Assembly (NCBI GenBank): GCA_028554795.2
Contig: CM068839.1
Span: forward strand, 12,427,220 to 12,491,219
Length of the DNA: 64,000 bases
From: Sinohyriopsis cumingii
Lineage: Eukaryota > Mollusca > Bivalvia > Unionida > Unionidae
Direction of reading: 5' to 3'
Part shown: positions 47,401 through 59,400 of the stretch, in pieces
Layout of the letters: each line of letters opens with the position of its first letter
How positions within the stretch are numbered: the stretch's first letter is position 1
Notes under the pieces: model-generated
Seen by the model: the letters and a program-made list of their open reading frames with translations, nothing else
The model's database searches: none
Told to the model about the DNA's origin: nothing
Position numbers and translations under genes: made by a program

Positions 47401-50400
47401 TATCTATTTTAATCACTGAGCACTGTGACTCTATGGTAGGATTCAAATCCATGTTAACCACTGAGCACTGTGACTTGATGGTAGGATTCAATCTATGTTA
47501 ATCACTGAGCACTGTGACTCAATGCTAGGATTCAAATCTGTCTATGTTAACCACTGAGTACTGTGACTCAATGGTAGGATTCAATCTATGTTAACCACTG
47601 AGCACTGTGACTTGATGGTAGGATTCAATCTATGTTAATCACTGAGCATTGTGACTTGATGGTAGGATTCAATCTATGTTAATCACTGAGCACTGTGACT
47701 TGATGGTAAGATTCAATCTATGTTAATCACTGAGCACTGTGACTTGATGGTAGGATTCAAATCTTTCTATGTTAATCACTGAGCAGTGTGACTCGATGGT
47801 AGGATTCAAATCTATGTTAAACACTGAGCACTGTGACCTGATGGTAGGATTCAAATCTTTCTATGTTAATCAGTGAGCACTGTGACTCGATGGTAGGATT
47901 CAAATCTATGTTAAACACTGAGCACTGTGACTTGATGGTAAGATTCAATCTATGTTAATCACTGAGCACTGTGACTTGATGGTAGGATTCAATCTATGTT
48001 AATCACTGAGCACTGTGACTTGATGGTAAGATTCAATCTATGTTAATCACTGAGCACTGTAGCTCAATGGTAGGATTCAAATCTGTCTATATTAACCACT
48101 GAGCACTGTGATTCAATGGTAGGATTCAATCTATGTTAACCACTGGGCACTGTGGCTCGATGGTAGGATTCAAATCTATGTTATCCACTGAGCACTGTGA
48201 CTCAATGGTAGGATTCATACCTGTCTGATACATTAAACAATGAGCACTGTGATTCCAACCTCCATTAGCAACCTCTTACAACATGTAAGAGGAGTAATAG
48301 GTTTTTCCTACACCTCCAAGTCTGCAGGAGGCATGCAAATAATCGTAATGTTACATACCAGATCTTCATTAAAAATCCAGTTTGTTGGATATGACAATGT
48401 TTACAGTGGTCCATAGATATTTAATGTTTGTTAAAATATTGTGGATGTCAAATGGTTACCACCAAACACTAAGCGAATTCATTATTATTAAGTAAGGATT
48501 AAAATATGATCTTGGAGACATTCTGTGTGATCATTACAAGCAGCAATATCACTGTCTTTGTATGAATACAACTGAGAAATCGTTCACATACCCTTTATAA
48601 GGCTCTTGATTCCAACATTTATTTTGTTGCCAGTGCACAGAAATCACTGATTTTGCTTTGGCACCTTGTCAGTACAATATAAAGGACCAAAGTTCAGATG
48701 GACCAACACAATAGTCACTATTTCAATTAAAATATTCAGTTACTTAATTTTAGAGTAATGCCATACAAAGTGTTGATTGAACATAAAAATGAGAACAAAA
48801 ATGCATGTACACCTGATAGAAAGCACATAGTGAGTACAGTATTTCCCATAGGGTCTTTGAACTAGGTTTACCTTATAACCATTGGGTTGATACTTTATAA
48901 CCATTTGGTTGATACTTTATAACCATTGGGTTGATACTTTATAACCACTGGGTTGATACTTTATAACCACTGGGTTGATACTTTATAACCACTGGGTTGA
49001 TACTTTATTAATTTGGTCTAGGTCTGTTACTGGCTCCAGCTGCAAAATACAAGCAACTGAACTGCCTCCTATACTGTTTAGAAATCTAGAAATAAAACCA
49101 ATTTTTCACCAGCATTTTTGAATGAGACATAATAAGGATACCTTGATTAGGAAATTATGCAAACTGCTAAGCATTTTTAAACAAGGGGTGACGGCACTTA
49201 TACACCAAACCATTATAATGTATGTGTTCATTCTTTGCAAGCAAGGATATAATGCAACGTAGTCAACTAACCCACTTCCATACCTGCCAACTTTCTAGAC
49301 AGTTGTGTTTCTCAGACTATTTTTTTCTTCTTTAAGTTGAAATGGGGTCATTGTGGGGTCAAAGCCTATGTAATTTGAAATGGGGTCATTGTACAAAGCC
49401 TATTTAAGTTGAAATGGAGTCATTGTGGGGTCAAAGCCTATGTAAGTTGAAATGGGGTCATTGTGGGGTCAAAGCCTATGTAAGTTGAAATGGGGTCATT
49501 GTGGGGTCAAAGCCTATGTAAGTTGAAATGGGGTCATTGTGGGGTCAAAGCCTATGTAAGTTGAAATGGGGTCATTGTGGGGTCAAAGCCTATGTAATTA
49601 ATATGTTGTAATGAATAACAAATTATCTGAAAATTAACTCGGACTGAAGAAGTCCATTTTTAAGCTATATTCAATATTAGGTGAAGTCAAATGATTGATA
49701 CCCTAAAATAAAGCTATTCTTTACAATATGATAAACAGTATGACAACAAATAAGCTAGGACCCTTACTATTGGCATTTTTATTTTGTTCATTTTTTTTAC
49801 TAGTAATTTATTAATTGGGTTCATGGGTGGCTGATTGGTCTAAGGTGCTTGCCTTTATAGCTCACTCACACAACATGAGTTTCAGCTCTATCACCATCAA
49901 TATGTGAGAAAGCTTGCCAGTAGCTTTCTGTGGATTGGTTGTTCTTACTGGGTTCTTCCTCCACCAATTATACTGGCTACCATGTATCTCATGTGTAGAA
50001 AAATGGGGTTAAACCCAATAAGACCAAAACCTTTTTTAATAATGACAATATATCCAATGTTTTTGTTTATCTAATACATAGGACTGCCCCGGTGGCCTAG
50101 TGGTTAAAGCATCTGCCTCGGATGTGGAAGGTGGTGACTTCAAACCCCTGCAGAGTCATACCAAAGACTTATAGAAATTAAGAGGTTTGTGTTAGGACTG
50201 GGTGTCATGATAATGTGACTGGGTGGGACATCATGCTACATGTCTGCAGCATGATGCCCCAGTGATAGATGAATAAAATAAACTGCCACACAGCAGATAT
50301 CATAGCGATATAACTGAAAAATTGTTAAAGCTATGTTAAAAATCCAAAAACACAAACACATATCTAATACATAAATTAAACTTAATTTCTAAAAAAGATG

Positions 50401-53400
50401 GCTTTAAATCCAACAAAACCAAAAACTTTATTAATAATGCTAATATATCCATGTTTTTGTTTATTAAATAATATATTAAAATTAATTTCTAAAAAAGATG
50501 TTCCCAAATTGTAGTACCAGATACTTCAGAACTAAACTGTAATTTTCCTTTTCTTCTTAATCATCAATTCCAAATGGTCTTTAAACTATATTATACAGAG
50601 TTACTTCCCTGCAAACTGCAATTGTTTCCTGACAAGACATAATTTCACTGGCAGCTACTGTGCATTCTGCTAAATGTAGTTCACAAAAACTGTCAATTAC
50701 TGTTTAGTCTCTTGCTGAAGAAGACTATACTTTAGTAGTGTTTGATAATTACCCTCCCCAGCACAACCACCACCACCACTCTTTCATATGTCATGGATGT
50801 ATATTGAGGAATTTGTTTTGCAAATCACAATCATTTCAGCAGGTTCAAATCATAATTTTCATTTGACACAGCTTGATTTGGTAGGTGCACACTTTAATTT
50901 TCATTTGACACAGCTTGATTTGGTAGGTGCACACTTTAATTTTCATTTGACACAGCTTGATTTGGCAGGTGCACACTTTAATTTTCATTTGACACAGCTT
51001 GATTCGGTAGGTGCACACTTTAATTTTCATTTGACACAGCTTGATTCGGTAGGTACACACTTTAATTTTCATTTGACACAGCTTGATTTGGCAGGTGCAC
51101 ACTTTAATTTTCATTTGACACAGCTTGATTCGGTAGGTGCACACTTTAATTTTCATTTGACACAGCTTGATTCTGTAGGTGCAGACTTTAATTTTCATTT
51201 GACACAGCTTGATTCGGTAGGTGCACACTTTAATTTTCATTTGACACAGCTTGATTCGGTAGGTGCAGACTTTAATTTTCATTTGACACAGCTTGATTCG
51301 GTAGGTGCAGACTTTAATTTTCATTTGACACAGCTTGATTCGGTAGGTGCAGACTTTAATTTTCATTTGACACAGCTTGATTCGGTAGGTGCACACTTTA
51401 ATTTTCATTTGACACAGCTTGATTCGGTAGGTGCACACTTTAATTTTCATTTGACACAGCTTGATTTGGTAGGTGCACACTTTAATTTTCATTTGACACA
51501 GCTTGATTTGGTAGGTGCACACTTTAATTTTCATTTGACACAGCTTGATTCGGTAGGTGCACACTTTAATTTTCATTTGACACACCTTGATTCGGTACAA
51601 TATACCATATATACTTGCATACCAGCAGAATAATTTAAGAAACAATAAAAGCCTAGAAGAAGGCCAGTCTGCTTATCTGTGGGACAAGGTCTAAATTTGA
51701 ACATTTTTAAGTTTTCTTTTTGGCTACCAGTACACATTCTTAATGCAGATCACGTACTTAACCTAAACCGTCATGAATATGTAAGGTAAATAATGATTTA
51801 CAGATATCTGAAAACTAGATAAATGATAGTAATTTTTCAAGATATTCAAGAAGAAAAATCATGTACAGTGGAACCTGTCTTGAAAGACCACCCCTTCTGC
51901 CAAAACATAATGGTCTCTCATGACAGGTGGTCTCTCATAACAGGTTATAACACTATATAATCTCTAAATCTGTACATGGAAAACCTGGTCTCTCAAGACA
52001 GGCGGTCTCTCATAGCAGTGGTCTCTCAAGACAGGTTTTACTGTACTGATTAAAATACAATGTAACAATCTACATCCTTTATTAACCATAAGGTATAAAT
52101 CTTGAAAAACTGACAGAATTTTCACTTAATGATAAGCAGTTTCTGTTACAACAAACCACTAGTAAAATGGGTACCAACATTATATACTAAAAAAATTCAT
52201 AAAAAATAAGTAAACTTAAATATGTGTTGTATAAGAAGGAGAAACCAATTTTTGCTGAAACTTTTATTTCTACAATAATGTTTACCTAATCATAATATAT
52301 CACAGCCTTTCAAATTAAAAACAGGCATTCCCTGTCTTTTGGTTTGTTTTAGCAATAAAGAGCTAAAATGTCATCTCCTTGCCAAGATGGAAGTCAGATG
52401 AGAATTGTTTCCCCTCAGATTGAAGGATTGGTGCTAAATCCAGTCTTTTATCTATTACTACTGGAGCAGAAGTGCACTCTTACTAGGATGTAACTGTGGA
52501 CAGGGCATGGGAGAGAGTGTCCATATTATGTTCAGTAAGTATTATCAAGAAACATTTTACTTCAACACGAGTCCTTCAAAGGGATTTGGAATCTACTGGC
52601 CAAAAAGAATTTTCCAGAACCATATGTTCATTTCTTGTCATTTTGTTCTTCTGAACCCCTCAGAACAAAGATGTCAACCCAATGTCAACCTCATCTGGAA
52701 CCTAAACATCAAATATTCAGACTCTAGGCAGCCTGTCCAAAATGGAAAACACATTTTTTTTTTAAGGAACAAACTTATATATATTACTTTTTTTATGAGC
52801 CTATTACCCTCAAGGGTCCGACATTTGTATTGGCCATAAGTTCAATGAAAAATGTTTACTTCCTGCCTCATGCAATTTTGCAGAATAAAATGTTGGTATG
52901 TTTTTTTTTAATTAAAAAAAAAACATGTTGGAACATCTATCCATTTAGGAGATGTAAATCAATCCAATGAATGGGAACTCCAGCCAGTTGTGCTGACATC
53001 TGTGCAGATCATAATTTCTAGCAACAGATCTGGAGCATATGTCCTCCATAAGCTAAGAGAGATCCTCCCACTGATGAGATGGGACATCAAGTAGTAAGTT
53101 CTTCGATGAGACAAATTCATTTCAGAGGTGTTTCGAACTCCGTACCCAGCTGAATGAAGTGCTGGGATGGAATGACATAAGAGTTTTCCTATTGATAAGA
53201 AATGCAAACCAGCACAAGAGAAAACAAATGATTTCATGTTTGGTACAAAGGATTGCTCACCTTGTATTTATAATGACACACATCTTGAGGTAAAGCCTGA
53301 CCACAAAATCTCCTTTCTGAATAGTGCTGAGAACTCGGGGTCTTCATTCTGAACCTGGATGCCTGAACGTATTAGTCAAGAAAGCAAGCCAATGACAGGT

Positions 53401-56400
53401 TGGAGCTTGCCATTGGCCTTGGAAACTATGACTATTATGGAGTAAAATTGTGGTGAGTTTGTACTGTGAACAATCTCAAACTCCCTTTTCATGAGGAGGG
53501 TGTTTATTTACTGCTGCATTATGTCTGCTTCTTATGGCTCTCTGGGGATGTCCAAAGTGAAGAAACCTTTGGTAGCAGAGAAGAGCTGATGAATATAATC
53601 TGGAGGGCCTCTGAGATGATTTGCAAGATCCATGGGTCATCAAGGTCATTCCCATTTTGTGGTACAATACTTAAGTATACCCTCACCAAGATGTCAGAAA
53701 AGGGTGACATGAGTATGGCATAGAAAGAAGGTAGATAAGGAGAGAAACTGGGACAAAAATAGGACCTTCTCTCACCATGTCCTATCATTACTTCTCTTCT
53801 CTGGTCCTTCTTGAGAAATGAAGAATGGGTTCTGGGTCATTGTATCCACACAAGGTTTGCCTCTTTGGAGTCTGTTTCCTGACATCCTTTACATTGTGAT
53901 AGAAGAAGAGGTTGAGATCTGAGGGCTGCCTCCATGTGATCTTTGAACAGCATGGACATGGATAGGAAAGCACCTCTCTCCGTAAGATGGAAGTAACTAT
54001 GAAACTGGAGAGTGAGTACTGAGCTCTGAATACATTAGCCATGCATAAGAAACTCTCAGGTGTGCCTTCAGCCTGGGGGGTCTCGCTCTATGGTGGGATC
54101 CTCACTATGCTCATCATGCTGAAATATGTCCATAAAGTATATAGTTACAATGTTCGAACCGGTTTTGTATGTCAACATTCTCTGACCTGCAATATCTTTA
54201 TCAATGGCTGGGACTTTGGCGTGGAAAACCAGCATGTAGTTTGTACAAGGCCAGACTAAAGTCAAATGGGTGTTGTCATGAGAAAAAAGGCCAGTTGATG
54301 ATTGGGTCATGAAGTTGCCTATCAAAGCATTGTACCTAGATGTTCTTAAATGTATTATAAGAATTAGTGAGAAAGTAGTGCAAGATGTCAGTAACTCAAC
54401 ACGACTGAAGTAAATGTTTGAAAGACTGAAAGACAGGTGGTCTTTCTTGATAATTAGATTAATTCTGGCTCTTTCACTAGCAAAGGACAGCTGTTTGGCA
54501 AAACCCATCAACCATCTCTCCTCAATCCACTTAATTGTGATTTCATAGCTGAATGACACTCCATGCTGGTCATATTTACTTACAATGAGAATGGCATGAA
54601 ATTCAGTTAGAAAATAGAGTACATTCCTTTTAATGAAAAAACTCCTAATGATCACTCAGTCTTGACATAAGACAGTGTATGGGGGCGCTCACCAGTTATT
54701 ATGTACTTGTGAGTGATGTATGTAAGGTGAAGTTGTTGCATTTAAAACATGCACAATGGAGAGAATGTTGGCATACCTCTAAGCTACATTAATGTAATGT
54801 GGATGATATTTCTTTGGATATTGTACTTTCGAAAACTGTGCATGATCTAAGCACACTGCTAACTAAAATGACTGCTCCCTTGTGCTAAAAAATCAGCCTG
54901 AATTAGTCTAAAGTACACTATCCATAGCAGCTATTAAAATAGGGAAAATGAATTTTGCCAGACTAGACAATACCAGCTTCTGAAAGTGCAATGAATGAAT
55001 TACCAAATATACCAAATGTAAAAAAAGTTATTGGCTCTTTTTTCTACAATTTACCTCTGAAGTTCAGGAAGTGAAAATGACCAAGTGGAGCTGGCACTTT
55101 TTTTGAAAGGTGCACATCTGGAGTAAGGCCAAGCTGTATACTCTATAACCCATATTACACCCATCAATCATACACCAAAACAAAGGGAAGTAAAGGTTCT
55201 TTTAATTATACCTAAGATATACAAGGTCTTTTAAATAGCCAGTATAACCAGTGACACAAAAAACGGCAGCTATGTCAAAGCTAAGACCCATCTGGACAGA
55301 CAAGAATATCTGTGTGAAAACTAAAATCAGACTATTGCGAGCACAAGACATCTCAATCCTTTTGTATTCATGCGAGGCCTGGACCCTGACAGCAGAAATA
55401 CAACGAAGAATCCAGGCACTTGAAATGAGATGCTACAGAACCATCCTTGGCATCTCTTACATGGACCACATCACAAAAGAAGTGCATAACACCATCAGGC
55501 ACAAAGTAGGCCAATACAAAGACCTCCTCACCACCGTCAAAAACAAAAAGCTGAAATGGTATGGCCATGTCACTAGAGCCAACAGTCTATCCACAACAGT
55601 CCTGCAGGGCAGCGTCCAGGGTGGCAGAAGGAGAGGTAGACAGAGAAAAAGTGGACTGACAACATCACAGAATGGACTAGGAAAAGTTTTGCGGAGACAC
55701 AGGCATTGGCACATGATCGAGACAAGTGGAGGGAACTGGTCAGATGTTCAGCAGCACAGCACCTAGACGACCACACTAGGTGAAGAGACTGATGATGATG
55801 ATAACCAGTGAGGAAAGCTGGGGAAATTCTTTTTCTTTAAAATTCTAACCCTATGCAAAATACGAAACTGTAGAGTGCCACCATATGAGCAGTAGTAGTA
55901 GCTGGTGCCAAGCCCTATATTCAAGGGGAGACCACTCTCATCTAACTTCTTTTATTGGCAATTGGTAAGCAGACAGCAATTTAGTACTTTTATTTCTATT
56001 ACATGCCAAAAGATGTCATTAACAGCTATTTTTCACATGGGAGGGCTGGAATGAAAGGCATTGGATGTTCTAACATATTGTGATTGGGTAATGTATCTAA
56101 AAAGGAAATAAGCAAGTTGATTCACATACTAATTTGCTGCTTGAAATAAAACATATCAGTCAAGGAAAAGAAAAACATCAACTTACTGTCTTGTACTCTG
56201 GCAGGTTAACTTTATTCCTATGCGTCCATTCATACAACTTCAGCTTTGGACTGATAGAATTTGGATAATCTTTCCTAAATTAAAAGGGATTGAGCAACAT
56301 AAAAATTAAAATTGCCAATTACCTCATATTTTATGAATGGAGGTATTTTAATCTACAAAAGGCTGCCGGGTGTTATATCATGAAGAACATGCATTTCAAC

Positions 56401-59400
56401 ATAAAAAAGTCATACTAAAAAGGTATCATTATTAAATGTAGATAAAACACACAAACGTTTATCTCTATTATTAGCACAGCAGTATCATGAGAAGGACAAA
56501 ATCACAAAAGAAACGTGTAAATGTAAATGTAAACTAAATACATAATCACATAATCGCTTTTGCATGCTTCTAATACATTCCATCTGAAGCACTGCTGGAT
56601 GCCTCTACTGCATCCAATGAAAGCACTTTCTGATGCCTCAGTCTGATACACCTCTGTATCACCTGCATGGAAACATGTTTTGATGTCTACAGTAAATATT
56701 GGCCATTTTGAGCCAGTTTTTGCAGCACCATCTTCAGGGAAATCACCCTAACAGAAACCATATGTGTCAAGGTATATGACCATTATGTCACAACACACAG
56801 CTCAGCATTTTTTCAGCTAGGATGTGCATAATTATGTAGGCTTTAACCATTTACTTCATACACTGTATGGCTTTGTAGGCAGTTCATATACATGTACCAA
56901 AGTTACACAATGTAGTGCACTATAAATAGAACACCTATTACCTATTTGACCCCATATACATAGGCCTGCCTGTTAATTGTTAAGCAGTGTAGTATATGTT
57001 ATGTTTAACATCAATCTTAACCAATTGACATTTTTGGTACACATCAATTATGTATCAAAAGAGAAGTCATTCACCATCAAGCCAGTGAAGCCGAGTAACC
57101 AAACTAAAGAAAGTTCTGAATGAAATCTGGGGACTCCATTTTGGAAAGTGGAGAATATGACCCAGTTACTTTAAATAGCAGATTACAACTAGATCTTAAA
57201 CACTGACCACATGATCTGACGTAATGGTCATTCACATCAATGAATACAGTATCTAACAGGGGTTTTCCTCAAAGGTGGTGCATTGAAAACCAACTCAAAA
57301 TGGCTGATGTTTACAGCAGCGCTTCCATGAGAATGGTGTAGATGTGGCAAAATGCGCTTCCATGTGAATCGGGCAGAGGCGTCCAGTGGCGCTTCCATAA
57401 GGTAAAGGGTTAGTAAGTCAGATATAGGCTCTGATATTGATGTAGGCAGACAGACAGACAACTATATATGGTACTCTACAGGCAGACAGGCAACTATATA
57501 TGGTACTCTACAGGCAGACAGGCAACTATATATGGTACTCTACAGGCAGAAGGCAACTATATATGGTACTCTACTGGCAGACAGGCCCTGATATACAGGC
57601 AGACAGGCAACTATATATGGTACTCTACAGGCAGACAGACAACTATATATTGTACTCTACAAGAAGACAGGCCCTGATCTACAGGCAGACAGGCAACTAT
57701 ATATGGTACTCTACAGGCAGACAGGCCCTGATCTACAGGCAGACAGGCAACTATATATGGTACTCTACTGGCAGACAGGCCCTGATCTACAGGCAGACAG
57801 GCAACTATATATGGTACTCTACAGGCAGACAGACAACTATATATTGTACTCTACAAGAAGACAGGCCCTGATCTACAGGCAGACAGGCAACTATATATGG
57901 TACTCTACAGGCAGACAGGCCCTGATCTACAGGCAGACAGGCAACTATATATGGTACTCTACAGGCAGACAGGCAACTATATATGGTACTCTACAGGCAG
58001 ACAGGCCCTGATCTACAGGCAGACAGGCAACTATATATGGTACTCTACAGGCAGACAGGCAACTATATATGGTACTCTACAGGCAGACAGACAACTATAT
58101 ATGGTACTCTACAGGCAGACAGGCCCTGATCTACATGCAGACAGGCAACTATATATGGTACTCTACAGGCAGACAGGCCCTGATCTACAGGCAGACAGGC
58201 AACTATATATGGTAATCTACAGGCAGACAAGCAACTATATATGGTACTCTATGGGCAGACAGGCAACTATATATGGTACTCTACAGGCAGACAGGCAACT
58301 ATATATGGTACTCTACAGGCAGACAGGCAAATATATAAGGTTCTCTACAGGCAGACAGGCAACTATATATGGTACTCTACAGGCAGACAGACAACTATAT
58401 ATGGTACTCTACAGGCAGACAGGCAGCTATATATGGTACTCTACGGGCAGACAGGCAACTATGTATGGTATTCTACGGGCAGACAGGCAACTATGTATGG
58501 TACTCTATGGGCAGACAGGCAACTATGTATGGTACTCTACAGGCAGACAGACCCTGATCTACAGGCAGATAGGCAAGGAATCAGTTAGGTGATGTATTTA
58601 TATCAGACTGCACTCTGTGGCTTTGGTATATCGACAGTCTGCACTTTTAACAGATGAAAGAGCTGACTTTTTATCCTTCTTTTCTTACAAAACACATAAT
58701 GTATGGACTGAGAGTAAACTGTATTATTTACTGTTCAACACTGTTCCATATCAAATAGAAATATTAATGTGAAAATAATTAGCATGCCTGATTCAAGCAA
58801 CAACCATTTCATGAATAAAAATGTGATATTCACTATTCCACTGAACAAATAAAATACAAGGGAACATTGTTATTGCTAAATAAATTTCATATATGTAACT
58901 AACTGCTGAATAAATAACAAGCATTTTATTCACATCCATCCAAAGTGTCATCAGTGATCCACTTTACATCAATTAGCATAATGGTAGATGCTTTCATTTT
59001 GGCTGAGATTATATATGATAGTACACATCAACTGTCCTTCTGTCCAAGTTATAACCCTTGTTCATACCTCATGTCTCTGGCTCACTACCTACCCAAGTGG
59101 GAGCACAATTGATGTAAGAGCCATTGGCAAGCTTCTCAGGCTCACTACCTACCCAAGAGGGAGCATAATTGATGTAAGAGCCATTGGCAAGCTTCTCAGG
59201 CATGGCAGACAGAGGCAAAGTAGCATCAGAAACATGATAAAGTTCTCATCTCACTCCAGGGAATGATAAGCTTATTTTCATTTAATCAAGCAAATCATCT
59301 GGAACAAAGATCACTGATGAAAATTTGATACATTGTATCAAGCAAATCATCTGGAACAAAGATCACTGATGAAAATTTGATACAATGTATCAAGCAAATC

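Noticed and set aside
54068..54655. 195-codon open frame as a DUS2 exon
   Set aside because: The DUS2 protein is complete and in phase without it; it does not carry fitting splice phases and more likely belongs to the adjacent retroelement remnant.
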